64,000 nt of DNA from RYN-111 sp963760125. GTDB lineage: Bacteria > Actinomycetota > Actinomycetes > Mycobacteriales > SCTD01. Below are positions 1 to 8,859 of this stretch, one piece after another. The stretch covers positions 62,001-126,000 of the forward strand of contig CAVXBV010000014.1 of the NCBI GenBank assembly GCA_963760125.1. The letters are read 5' to 3'. The position numbers and the translations under genes were made by a program. The notes beneath the pieces were generated by a model. It searched no databases and was not told the DNA's origin. It saw only the letters and a program-made list of their open reading frames with translations. The number at the start of each line of letters is the position of its first letter. Position 1 is the stretch's first letter.

Positions 1-847
1 CGAGCGCGGCGAGGTCCTGCGCGCGGGCGACGATCTGGGCCAGCCGCGGGCTGTCATCGGGCAGACCCCCGACCTCCCGGCACAGCACCGTCGCGACGTG
101 CGCGATCACCGCGCTCAGGACCGCCTCGCCGGGCTGACCGTCGATCAGAGTGTCGGGCTGGTCCAGGTGCGGGCCGCACTGCCGCAACGCCGTCACGACC
201 TGCCGCGCGCCGCGCAGCGAACACCCGCCGCCGGTCACCGCCGCGGACAGGGCCGGGTAGTCCCGGAGCTTCGCTGCGAGCGAGGCGTCCCCGGCGTCCC
301 CGTCAGGGCGGTGCTGCCGCAGCCACGCGTTCGCGCCGGTGAACCCGGCCAGCTCCGCGAGGCCGCGGGCCTTCACGTCCCCGATCCGGCGCAGGTCCAG
401 CACCCGCAGCCGCTGCTCCACCCCCAGCAGCGCCTGCGCATCGACCAGCGCCTGCGCCCCCGGCAACCCGGTCGGGTCCAGCGCCTCGACCCGCGCCACC
501 GCGTCCACCAACGCCTGCACCACCGGACTCGGCGCCGGCAGAGCCGACGGCGCGGGACGGTCCAGGCCCGTCACCCCCGGGATCGCCCACCCCGGCTCCT
601 CCCCCGACACGCCCTCCGCAGCAGCGCGTGAAGCGCCCTTTGAAGGACCGTCCACGACCGGACCGAGCAGCTCGGTCAGCCAGGCCGGCTCCCCCGGGTC
701 CACCACGTGCGCGCCACCGCAGCAGCCACACGACGGCTCCCGCAGCAGGAACGCCTCCGACACCACCCACTCCGGGATGACGTCCGGGAGTCCCGGCTCC
801 GGGGGCAGGTCCGGCGGAGGGGCCAGCAGAGCGTCGTACACGTCCAT
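1..847 (-). CDS. DUF222/HNH-endonuclease-type protein, N-terminal part (runs off left edge)
   Basis: An open frame of 282 codons runs from an ATG at 847 to base 1 with no stop, so the gene is cut by the window edge. The start is set by a strong AGGGAGG ribosome-binding site 6-7 bases upstream. The visible part has an acidic Pro-rich N-terminus, a CGCCGG cysteine cluster near residue 45, and a helical Ala/Leu/Arg-rich stretch (ALVDAQALLGVEQRLRVLDL and on, then FTGANAWLRQH). That pattern is typical of the DUF222 region of the many actinobacterial DUF222-HNH proteins (13E12-repeat type). The HNH nuclease motif would lie beyond the edge and is not seen, so the family call rests on N-terminal resemblance only. 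These proteins are usually multi-copy and of unknown biological role. It is transcribed away from the aro genes' 3' end. Confidence 0.6.
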   Translation of the reverse strand, partial: MDVYDALLAPPPDLPPEPGLPDVIPEWVVSEAFLLREPSCGCCGGAHVVDPGEPAWLTELLGPVVDGPSKGASRAAAEGVSGEEPGWAIPGVTGLDRPAPSALPAPSPVVQALVDAVARVEALDPTGLPGAQALVDAQALLGVEQRLRVLDLRRIGDVKARGLAELAGFTGANAWLRQHRPDGDAGDASLAAKLRDYPALSAAVTGGGCSLRGARQVVTALRQCGPHLDQPDTLIDGQPGEAVLSAVIAHVATVLCREVGGLPDDSPRLAQIVARAQDLAAL

Positions 848-1022
848 CCAGCACCTCCCTGAAGTCCTTATCAGTATCTCAGTTCGATGCCCGGAGAGCA
901 AGAGCCGACACGAGATCTGTGCACAAGAAATCCAGGAACCACAGGCGGTCTCGCCATAACACTCCCCCCGGAGAGGCTGTGGCTGGCCCAGCAGGGGACG
1001 CGCCGTCAGCGCAAGGCGCGAC

Positions 1023-1037
1023 CGCGAGAGACTCGCG
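1023..1037 (-). terminator. Possible terminator hairpin after aroK
   Basis: A perfect inverted repeat CGCGAG-AGA-CTCGCG lies five bases beyond the aroK stop codon. There is no T-tract, so it is only a candidate. The remainder of 848-1022 holds the upstream region of the DUF222 gene and nothing else I can recognise. Confidence 0.35.
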
Positions 1038-1041
1038 CCGC

Positions 1042-1515
1042 TCAGCGAACCTCGGCAGCGACCTCATCGGGCGTCTTGCCGTCGGTGGAGATCTCGACGG
1101 TGGCGACCTCGCGGTAGAGCGGCAGTCGCTCCTCCAGCAGCCGGTGCAGCGACGCCCGCGGGTTGAGCGCGAGCACCGGCCGGTCCCGGCTGAGCCCGAC
1201 GCGGCGAGCGCCATCGGCCAGGCCCACGTTCAGGAAGACCACCCGGTGCCCGGCGAGCAGCGCGCGCGTCTCGGCAGCCAGCACCGCTCCCCCACCGAGG
1301 CTCAGGACCCCCTCGTGCTCGGCCAGGGCCGACGCCACGGCGGCCCGCTCGAGCGCCCGGAAGTGCTCCTCGCCCTCGTCGAAGAAGATCTCGCTGATCG
1401 TCTTGCCGGCGCTCGCCTCGATGTCGGCGTCGGTGTCCCGGAAGGGCAGGCCCTCGCGCGCCGCGACGATCCGCCCCACGGTGGACTTCCCGGCGCCGGG
1501 CGGCCCGACGAGCAC
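1042..1515 (-). CDS. aroK: Shikimate kinase
   Basis: Phosphorylates shikimate to shikimate 3-phosphate with ATP, in the cytoplasmic chorismate pathway. The P-loop GPPGAGKS is at residues 4-11, followed by the shikimate-binding DTDADIE segment, the GGGAVL loop, an SRDRPVL lid arginine, and the C-terminal RLPLYREVA motif. The intact frame begins at a GTG (1515). However, an ATG at 1525 overlaps the aroC stop as ATGA and would give a conventional MSALVLVG start if one base were removed or two added between the two codons. The natural start is therefore probably the overlapping ATG, hidden by an indel. At 157 residues it is near the usual ~170. It is co-transcribed with aroC. The usual aroB/aroQ neighbours do not follow. 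Confidence 0.93.
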   Translation of the reverse strand: MLVGPPGAGKSTVGRIVAAREGLPFRDTDADIEASAGKTISEIFFDEGEEHFRALERAAVASALAEHEGVLSLGGGAVLAAETRALLAGHRVVFLNVGLADGARRVGLSRDRPVLALNPRASLHRLLEERLPLYREVATVEISTDGKTPDEVAAEVR

Positions 1516-1521
1516 CAGCGC

Positions 1522-2700
1522 TCATCGGATGGTGCGGCTCGAGAGGTAGCTCTCGCAGTTGCGCCGCGTCTCCTCGACCGAGTCGCCGCCGAACTTCTCC
1601 AGCGACGCATCCGCCAGCACGAGCGCCACCATCGCCTCCGCGACGACCCCAGCCGCGGGTACGGCGCACACGTCGCTGCGCTGGTGGTGCGCGACGGTCT
1701 CCTCGCCGGTGGCCGTGTCGATCGTCCGCAGCGCGCGGGGAATGGTGCTGATCGGCTTCATCGCAGCCCGGACGCGCAGCACCTCGCCACTCGTCATGCC
1801 GCCCTCGGTGCCGCCGAGGTGCCCGCTGCTGCGGGTCAGCCCGTCGTCGCCGCGCACGATCTCGTCCATCACCTGGCTGCCGCGCAGCGACGCGACCTCG
1901 AAGCCGTCGCCGACCTCGACGCCCTTGATGGCCTGGATCCCCATGAGCGCAGCGGCCAGCTTGGCGTCGATCCGCCGGTCCCAGTGCACGTGGCTGCCGA
2001 GCCCGGGTGGCAGGCCGTAGACGAGGACCTCGACCACTCCCCCGAGGGTGTCGCCCTCCTTGTGCGCGTCGTCGACCTCGGCGATCAGCCGCGCCTCGGC
2101 GTCCTTGTCGAACACCCGCACCGGGCTCGCGTCGATCGTGGCCAGGTCGTCGTACGTCGGGAGCGCGGCGTCCCCCGTCGTCGCGCCACCGATGCGCACG
2201 ACGTGGCTGAGCACCTGCACGCCGTACGCCTGCAGGAGGAAGTGCTTGGCGACCGTGCCGAGGGCCACGCGCGCGGCGGTCTCGCGGGCGCTGGCGCGCT
2301 CGAGGACCGGGCGGGCGTCGTCGAAGCCGTACTTCTGCATGCCCACCAGGTCGGCGTGCCCCGGCCGCGGGCGGGTCAGCGGCGCGTTGCGGCCGGTGTC
2401 CTTGAGCAGCGCCGGATCGACCGGGTCGGGAGCCATGACGGTCTCCCACTTGGGCCACTCGGTGTTGCCGATCGTCACGGCGACGGGCCCGCCCTGGGTG
2501 ATGCCGTGGCGCACGCCGCCGAGGAAGCTGACCTCGTCCTGCTCGAAGGCCATCCGGGCACCGCGACCGTGGCCGAGCCGGCGCCGCGCGAGGTCCCCCG
2601 CGAGATCGGACGTGGTGACGCGAACGCCCGCGGGGAGCCCCTCGAGCACCGCCACGAGGGCGGGGCCGTGGGACTCCCCAGCGGTGATCCAACGAAGCAT
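1522..2700 (-). CDS. aroC: Chorismate synthase
   Basis: Converts 5-enolpyruvylshikimate 3-phosphate to chorismate using reduced FMN. The protein has 392 residues, full length for the family. The start MLRWITAGESHG contains the GESHG signature. The second signature region (GHADL, then RASARETAARVALG) and the third (RSDVCAVPAAGVVAEAMVA) are present. The frame is intact. It overlaps the start of aroK by an ATGA-type junction and lies 18 bases downstream of the last pilus gene, so the aro genes may be read from the pilus operon as well as from a local promoter. Confidence 0.97.
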   Translation of the reverse strand: MLRWITAGESHGPALVAVLEGLPAGVRVTTSDLAGDLARRRLGHGRGARMAFEQDEVSFLGGVRHGITQGGPVAVTIGNTEWPKWETVMAPDPVDPALLKDTGRNAPLTRPRPGHADLVGMQKYGFDDARPVLERASARETAARVALGTVAKHFLLQAYGVQVLSHVVRIGGATTGDAALPTYDDLATIDASPVRVFDKDAEARLIAEVDDAHKEGDTLGGVVEVLVYGLPPGLGSHVHWDRRIDAKLAAALMGIQAIKGVEVGDGFEVASLRGSQVMDEIVRGDDGLTRSSGHLGGTEGGMTSGEVLRVRAAMKPISTIPRALRTIDTATGEETVAHHQRSDVCAVPAAGVVAEAMVALVLADASLEKFGGDSVEETRRNCESYLSSRTIR

Positions 2701-2718
2701 GGATCCAGTCTGTCAGAC

Positions 2719-3370
2719 CTAGAGAACGGTGAGCTTCTCGCCGACCTTGATGCCGACCGGGTCGTCGTCGCCGACCTGGATCAGCGCGCCGATCGCGTCG
2801 CCCTTGCGAGTTCTTCACGTAGGCCAGCACGATCAGCTCGCCGTACTTGCCGAACCGCTGCGGCCGCGAGGACGGTCTTCGGGGCACCGTCGACGCTGAA
2901 CGTGTAGGTCTTGGCCTCACCACTCGTGCCGATCGTCTTCAGCGTCAGCGCGTACGGCGCGGTGGCCGGTGCCTCGGGAGAGGTGCCGGTGCCACCACCG
3001 CTGCTCCCCTCGGCCGGCGCGACCGGGGTCCACCGGAGCGGGCGGCGCGGGGGGCGGCGGGCGGCGGGACGGTGTAGCGCGCGAGGAACGGATCACGGCC
3101 GAGCTTGACCGCCGTCGCAGCCGGCACGACCGGCTTGGCGGCGGGCTTCGCCGCTGGCTTGGCCGCCGTCTTGGCCGGAGCGACCTTCGCGGTGCCCTTG
3201 CGGACGACGAACGCCTCGTCGGCGCTGTCGTCGCCGCCGGCGAGCAGGGTGTAGCCCCCGAAGCCCAGGAGCAGGGCCGCGACGACGCCACCGGCGACGA
3301 CGAGCTTCTTCTTGTCCGAGCCCTCGAGGTCTGCCTCGGGTGCCTGGAGCTCAGGAGAACTAGTGGTCAT
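2719..3370 (-). CDS. PilP/GspC-like pilus assembly protein (frame disrupted)
   Basis: This is the last gene of the pilMNO cluster, starting three bases after the pilO stop. The N-terminus is short, acidic and cytoplasmic (MTTSSPELQAPEADLEGSDK). It is followed by one membrane helix (KKLVVAGGVVAALLLGFGGY, residues ~21-42), an Ala/Lys/Pro linker, and a GRDPFLARY motif. The RDPF element is characteristic of PilP and GspC proteins, which join the PilN-PilO subcomplex to the rest of the machine. The C-terminal part reads as a small beta-rich domain (YALTLKTIG, TYTFSVDG, GKYGELIVLAYVKNS, IGALIQVGDDDPVGIKVGEK). At least three indels (about 3055, 2862 and 2805) separate these pieces; the 2805 one looks like an extra C. 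Assignment as PilP-like is inference from motif and position. Confidence 0.6.
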
Positions 3371-3373
3371 GGG

Positions 3374-4068
3374 TCACTTCCCCGCTGCGGTGAGGACCGG
3401 CCGGCCGGTGGCCAGGTAGACGGTGCCGCTGATGGTGGCTTGCAGGAGCGCGCCCGGGTCGGTCGGGGCGGCGGTCGAGGTCTTCACCGGGTTCGTCCCG
3501 GGGGCGAGGGTGAAGGTCGTGACCTTGGTGGCGCGGCTGAGGTTCTCGACGCCGGTCGAGGAACTGCTCGACCTGGAAGTAGCCGCCCACGACGTTGATG
3601 CTGAGGGCGATCGCGTTGAGCGTTCCGACGGCGGCCGGAGCCGCAGCCGGGGCCGCCGCGACCGGCGTGCTGCCGTCCGCGGCCGGCGCCGCCGCGACGG
3701 GCACCGCGGCGGCACGGCAGGGCCACCGCGACGGGGCGGCGCCGGGGCGAGGGAGACCAGCTCGACGTTCGCCTCGTCCGCGGCCTTGGTCAGCGCCCGG
3801 ATCAGGGCGGGCAGCGCCGGGTTGTCCGGGATCTTGGCGGCCACGGCCGCGAGCCGCGCCTGCTGCTTGGGCAGGTCCTTGGCCTGGGCCTTGAGCATCG
3901 CGATCTGGGTCACGAGGCAGCGCGGAGGCGCTGCGCTCCTGCTCGGCCTGCAGGGCCGAGGTCGTCGGCCTCGCTGTGCTTGGGCGCGACGAGCAGGAAC
4001 CACCCCGCGGCGACGATGGCGAGCACTCCCACGACGGTGAGGGCGACCCACTGCTTGAGCTTGTCCAT
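3374..4068 (-). CDS. pilO: Type IV pilus inner-membrane protein PilO (frame disrupted)
   Basis: PilO pairs with PilN in the inner-membrane alignment complex of type IV pili. The start ATG at 4068 follows the pilN stop by one base. The N-terminus MDKLKQWVALTVVGVLAIVA is a short cytoplasmic tail plus one membrane helix. A coiled-coil-like stretch follows (IAMLKAQAKDLPKQQARLAA, then IPDNPALPALIRALTKAADE), then an Ala/Pro-rich insert, and a C-terminal ferredoxin-like section with SINVVGGYFQVEQFLDR and NLSRATKVTTFTLAPG. Frame changes near 3925, 3745 and 3560 break the gene. The order pilM-N-O with overlapping or abutting ends supports the call. Confidence 0.8.
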
Positions 4069-4069
4069 G

Positions 4070-4748
4070 TCAGCCCCCGGCCGGCTTGGTGTAGCGACCG
4101 GACAGGGCCTTGGCCGTGAGGTCGGCCGTCGAGGTGAAGGTCACGATCGGCTTGGTGCCGAGCAGGCTCTCGGTCGAGCTGGAGAAGTACGGCGACGACG
4201 TAGGTCTTGAGCCCGGCGATGGACTCGAGCCACACCGCCACGTCGTCGTGGGAGAAGCCGGTGCCGGTCACCGTGAAGGTCCCGACGGTCGGCTCGCGGC
4301 CACGGCGCCGGGTGCGGCAGCCGGGGGCGGAGCCTGGGTGAAGCTCAGGTTCTGGATCCACACGTTGCTCGGGACCGTCAGGCTCAGGTCGTTGAGCAGC
4401 TGCGAGAAGCGGACCTCGTCGCCCATGGCGGTGGTGAGCTGCGCCTGGGCGGCGTCGGCAGCGGCGTACAGCGCCGTGACGTTGCGGAACTTCGCCGCTT
4501 CTGCGCTGCAGCGAGGTCTTCTGCGTGGTCGCCGTGTCGAGGTCCTCCTGGGCGGAGGTGACGCCGTGCGAGGCGCTGACGAACAGCAGAGCGACCACGC
4601 CGAACGACGCGAGGACCGCGCCGCCCAGCCCGACCTGCACGCGCCGGACGACCCGCCGCTCGGCGATCTCCGGCGGGAGGAGGTTGACCCGGGGCAGGAG
4701 GGCGACGCCCGTCCCGACCAGCCGGGTCTCCGAGGACAGGACGGTCAT
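4070..4748 (-). CDS. pilN: Type IV pilus inner-membrane protein PilN (frame disrupted)
   Basis: PilN connects the cytoplasmic actin-like PilM to PilO. The N-terminus contains the conserved PilN motif LPRVNLLPPEIAERR, which binds PilM in the family. It is followed by one membrane helix (VLASFGVVALLFVSASHG) and a periplasm-facing coiled coil (TSAQEDLDTATTQKTSLQRR). The ATG at 4748 overlaps the pilM stop (ATGA). Frame changes near 4498, 4310 and 4195 interrupt the remainder. The C-terminus (TFTVTGTGFSHDDVAVWLES) is typical of the PilN ferredoxin-like domain. Confidence 0.82.
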
Positions 4749-5810
4749 GCGGACACCCCCATGGCGAGACCCACCGGCACGGTGACCATGGGCTCGACGT
4801 ACGCGAGCTGGTCGGCGGTGAGGCCGGTCTTGCCGAGCTTGAGCAGGGACATGGGACGAGCAGCCTCGACGGGCAGGCGGGTCGCGGCGGCGAGCCGCTG
4901 CTCGAGACCGGCGAGGCGGGAGCCGCCGCCGGACAGGACGACCCGGCCGATGCGGACGGCACCGGGCTGGGCCATGAAGTAGTCGAGCGAGCCGCGGACC
5001 TCCTCGACGAAGGCGCTGCCGGTGGCCTCGATGGCGCGCGCCGGCGGGAGTGCCCGCAGCGGCGCCCGGCTCGAGGGCCAGCCCGGTCTCCTGCTTGATG
5101 CCCTCGGCCTGCTCGTGCGGGACGCCGAGGCGCTCCGCGACGGCGTCGGTGATGTCGGAGCCGCCCATCAGCAGGATGCGCACGAAGCGCGGGACCCCGC
5201 CCTGGTGGACCACGATGTTGGTGATGTTGGCGCCGACGTCGACGAGGGCCTCGGCCTGGGCCGACTGCAGCCCGGTCGTGTCCATCGACACCAGCGAGCG
5301 CAGGACGGCGAAGGAGGTGAGGTCGACCATCTCCGGGGAGAGGCCGGCCTTCTGAACGGCGAGGAGCGCGCTGTCGATCATGTCGCGCGCGGCGGCGACG
5401 AGCAGGACGCGCAGCATGCGGCCGCCGGACTCGTTGGTGAACTCCTCGAGCGGGTGGAAGTCCAGGATGGCCTGCTCCACCGGCATCGGGATGTAGTCCT
5501 GCACCTGGAAGGCCAGGGCCTTCTTCAGCTCGCCCGTCGGCAGCCACGGCAGGTCGACCTGGCGGACGACGACCTTCTGGTTCGCGACGCCGACGACGAC
5601 CTTCTTGGTGGTGAACTTCGCCTGCGCCCAGAGCTGCTTGATGGCCTCGGCGACAGCGTCGGGGTCGATGACCTCGCCGTCCCGCACCGCGCCGGGCGGC
5701 AGCGCCACCTGACCGAACCGCTCGAGCGTTGCGCCGCCCTTGCCGAGCGTCAGCTCGGCAGCGCGCACGCCGGATGTCCCGATGTCGAGACCCACGACTC
5801 TGCCTGCCAC
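4745..5810 (-). CDS. pilM: Type IV pilus actin-like ATPase PilM
   Basis: A cytoplasmic FtsA/actin-like scaffold of the pilus machine. The phosphate-1 motif GLDIGTSGVRAAEL lies at the N-terminus. It is followed by KKVVVGVANQKVVVRQVDLP, QVQDYIPMPVEQAILDFHPL, the phosphate-2 region VDVGANITNIVV and the adenosine motif LSGGGSRLAGL. I choose the GTG at 5810 because GAGGGGA lies six bases upstream and the first residues then match the family. A longer frame upstream to 5870 adds unrelated sequence. One extra base near 5055 shifts the frame in the last quarter. It is first of the overlapping pilM-pilN-pilO-pilP-like unit. Confidence 0.9.
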
Positions 5811-5918
5811 TGCCTGTCCCCTCGATGAGCGGCCGTCGGCCGCGAGGTTCCGGATCTGATCCGGTGTCACACAGGCTTCGGACGACAGGGCGCGCGGCTT
5901 GAGTCATCAGGGTGAACC

Positions 5919-5940
5919 GGCTGCGCCAGACGGCGCAGCC
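5919..5940 (-). terminator. Hairpin between pilD and pilM
   Basis: A nine-base perfect stem (GGCTGCGCC / GGCGCAGCC) with a four-base loop lies just after the pilD stop and before the pilM start. There is no T-run. It may attenuate read-through from the pilin genes into pilMNOP, or be an mRNA processing structure. Confidence 0.4.
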
Positions 5941-5944
5941 CGGC

Positions 5945-6738
5945 TCACCCGAGCGTGAGCCGGGTGTACGCGTCTGCCAGGTCCTGGCCCACCAGGACGG
6001 CCAACACCGTCCCGACGATCATGAACGGACCGAAGGGGATCTTGGTCTTGCGTCCGCCCTCGGTGAAGGCGATCACGCCCACCCCCACCACCGCCCCGAG
6101 GAAGAAGCCGAGGAAGGCCCCGACGGCCAGCACGCCGTACCCGAGCCAGCCGAGGTAGGCGCCGAGCGTCGGCGCGAGCTTCACGTCGCCGAACCCCATG
6201 CCGGCCGGGTAGGCGAACCACACCACGAAGTAGAAGCCCGCCGAGGACCAGGGCCCCGATCCCGGCCCGGAGCAGCGCGTGACCGTCGTCGTTCGCGACC
6301 GCCGCGACCCCCAGCAGCACCGCCGCCACGGCGTACGACGGGAGGGTGAGCGCGTCCGGCAGGCGCATGGTGTCGAGGTCGATGAGCGCGAGCGCGACGC
6401 CGACCGCCACCAGGTAGAGGTAGGCCGGCAGCACGGCGTCGAACCCGAACCGCAGCGCCATGACGGCGAACAGCGCCGCCGTCCCTGCCTCGACCAGCGG
6501 GTAGCGGGCGCTGATGGGCTCGCTGCAGTCGCGGCACTTCCCCTTGAGCAGCAGCCACCCGAGCACCGGGACGTTGTCGCGGTTGCGGATCTGCGTTGCC
6601 GCAGCGCGGGCAGGCGCTGGGCGGCGCTGACGACCGACTCGCCCCGCGGCACGCGCCAGATGACGACGTTGAGGAAGGAGCCGATGGCCAGCCCGAGCAG
6701 GGCACACGAGCGCGAGCGATCATCAGGTCGGTCAGCAC
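5945..6738 (-). CDS. pilD: Prepilin peptidase/methyltransferase PilD (frame disrupted)
   Basis: An integral membrane aspartyl protease that cleaves the leader of prepilins and N-methylates the new N-terminus. It has a GTG start at 6738 (VLTDLMIARA), a zinc-type cysteine region (CPRC, then GKCRDCSEPISARYPLVE), and several hydrophobic helices. The two catalytic aspartate sites are IDLDTMRLPD and GFGDVKLAPTLGAYLG (the GxGD motif). Its length is about 264 residues, normal for the family. Frame changes occur near 6700, 6600 and 6243. It lies between the minor pilin genes and pilM. The substrates are the pilins and pilin-like proteins encoded just upstream. Confidence 0.9.
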
Positions 6739-6785
6739 CCGCGTACCCTAGTCAGTCCTGCAGCGGCGTCGGCGGCGGCGCGCGG

Positions 6786-8244
6786 TCAGCCCGCCGGGTA
6801 CTCGAGCCAGAGGGTCGTGTTGACGATGTCCACGAACGGCGCGTGCCCGTTGGGGTCGAAGTAGATCGAGGGGTTCTTCACGACGTTGGCGTTGACCAGC
6901 GACGTCGTCGGCTGGCACATGTCGCCCGCGACGACGGCCCCGTACGCGCCGTTGCTGCTGGTGCTCATGTCGATCTGATCGCCCGCGATGAAGAAGCCGC
7001 TGGTGACAGCCCCGCCCGAGGCGCTGCCCGCGCTGAAGTTGGAGCTGGTCCGCAGGTCCTGGTCGGCAAACAGGAACACGTTGGCGACCGACGGTGCGGA
7101 GAAGTCGATGTGGTCCCAGTCGATGTTGCCGCCGACCTTGTTGCATCCCACGCTCTGCGTGGAGGCGATGACCGTCATGTTGGGGACCGCACTGCCGGCG
7201 TTGCTCGCGCTGGCGATGGCATCCGCCCCGTGGACGTAGTAGGTGCCGGAGTAGCCGTTCTGCTTGATCGCCGAGGTGGCGAGCCACTGCTTGACCGCAG
7301 GCGCGCCGTTGAACGTCCAGCCCCGGAAGGAGTTCGTCGACAGGACGCTGCCGGCACAGGGCGCCGCCCCGTCGGGAACGCGCGCGGTCCCGTCCAGGCA
7401 GAGGTCATACCAGCCACCCGGCACCGGCTTCGCGTGGTTCAGGCCCCACACAGCGAGTGCCGAGATCTTCGGCAGCGGTTGCTTGACCATGGTCGACACG
7501 GCGCCCGAGGGGTTGGCGTAGAACTTGTTGCTCGAGGCCAGCGCGCCCGTCCCGGCCTGGCTCACCGGCCCGTACACCGTCGGGTTTCCGGTGGTGACCG
7601 TGAGGTTGCCGTTGGTGTGCACTGCGGCCACCGAAGGACTCGACGGCGGGGCGCTGGTGACCGTCGTGCTGGAACCGATCTCCAGGTTGCCGCCGGTGAG
7701 GATGGCGTTCTTCGGGCTGTACGGCGTGAACAGGTACTCCGCCTTCAAGAGCCGCCGCTTCACCTCGGCGGCCCCATACGGACGGCGACCAGGACATCCC
7801 GTAGACGACCTGGTGGTCTCGGGGCTTGAAGAACACGAAGTCTCCGCTCCGGGTGCTGGTCCGGCAGCTGGCGGTCGTCGCGATCGCCAGCATCTTCGAC
7901 TTGGCCCAGTCCCGTTCCTGGTCTGCGGTCGGGGTCGTCGTGAACGGCCAGGTGGTGCTGGTCTGAGCGCAGGTGGGGTCGGTAGAACTGGGGCTGGCGT
8001 AGGAGTCCGAGCCCGTCGAGTCGTAGGCCTGCTGAGTCCGGGACAGTGCGGTGTCGATGGCGCTCTCTGCCGTGGCGAGCGCAGCCTCGAACGACACGTG
8101 CTTGCGACTGGAGGTGAGGCTCCGGACGCTGGTCACGGTCGCGACCACCATGAGCGACGTGACGATGCCGACGATTCCGAGGACGAGAACCATGGCCACG
8201 CCGTCGTCACCACCGGTCAGCCTGCGCCTGAAGGCAAGGATCAT
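6786..8244 (-). CDS. PilX-like pilus assembly protein
   Basis: The N-terminus has a PilX-type pilin-like helix (GVAMVLVLGIVGIVTSLMVV), then SSRKHVSFEAALATAESAID, which resembles PilX N-terminal domains that lack the canonical leader glutamate. The large C-terminal part is Ser/Thr/Asn-rich and beta-rich (GGNLEIGSSTTVTSA, TSGFFIAGDQIDMSTSSNGA, YGAVVAGDMCQP), consistent with an exposed domain. The total is about 485 residues. One extra base near 7775 shifts the frame; the two halves otherwise join cleanly. The start abuts the stop of the preceding PilW-like gene (TAG then ATG). It is probably a minor component at the pilus tip or one that promotes assembly. Confidence 0.75.
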
Positions 8245-8829
8245 CTAGCTCACGTTCCTGAGTCGGGCGGTCACGGAGACGGTCTTGGTGGAGGTGCCCG
8301 AGCCGAGCTGGGCGTCGTAGAACATGTTGACGTTGACAGTGGTGGTCTGGGGTGCCCCAGGTGCCGCCTGTACGGCGCCGGGCAGCTTGTCGTAGGTGAA
8401 CGCGACGTTCTGCACGATCGTGCGAGCCTGGACGGCCGCGACACCGGCGCCCGCCGTCCGGACCAGGTCGTACTTCCCAGCCCCAGCAGTGCGCAGGTTC
8501 CACGTGATGGTCTCGTCGGTCTGCTGTTTGTAGTCCGAGTTGTAGTCGATCCAGAGCTGGAGGTGGTAGGCGCAGGTGGTGTCCGACAGCAGCGCTGCGG
8601 GGGTGCCCGGGGGGTTGCACAGCACCGATCGGGAGCCGCGCACATCCCTGGTCAGGCGCTCGGTCGCGACCCGCACGTCGGCCAGCCCCTCCGTCTGGTC
8701 GTTGGTGACCCGGACGAGCTTGTGGCTGTCGAGGACTGCCTGCAGCACGATGGTCCCCACGACGGCCAGCAAGACCATCGTCACGAGGGACTCCACGAGC
8801 GTCACCCCTTCGTCGCCCGGACGCGACAA
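8245..8829 (-). CDS. PilW-like minor pilin
   Basis: A class III prepilin leader is visible: DEG followed by VTLVESLVTMVLLAVVGTIV, with cleavage expected after the Gly and Glu at mature position 5. The globular part holds paired cysteines (VLCNPPG, TTCAYHLQLW) and a beta-rich C-terminus (TTTVNVNMFYDAQLGSGTST, KTVSVTARLRNVS). The in-frame start is TTG at 8829. An ATG at 8860 that overlaps the preceding stop as TGATG would be the natural coupled start but is out of frame, so a small indel between 8830 and 8860 is likely. Minor pilins of this type prime pilus assembly. Confidence 0.78.
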   Translation of the reverse strand: MSRPGDEGVTLVESLVTMVLLAVVGTIVLQAVLDSHKLVRVTNDQTEGLADVRVATERLTRDVRGSRSVLCNPPGTPAALLSDTTCAYHLQLWIDYNSDYKQQTDETITWNLRTAGAGKYDLVRTAGAGVAAVQARTIVQNVAFTYDKLPGAVQAAPGAPQTTTVNVNMFYDAQLGSGTSTKTVSVTARLRNVS

Positions 8830-8859
8830 GCCGGCCCCGGACTCCCTTGACGAGGAACA

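Noticed and set aside
919..2907. 662-codon open frame on the plus strand
   Set aside because: It is the antisense shadow of aroK and aroC. Low-complexity Arg/Ala/Asp-rich translation, no start signal and no motif.
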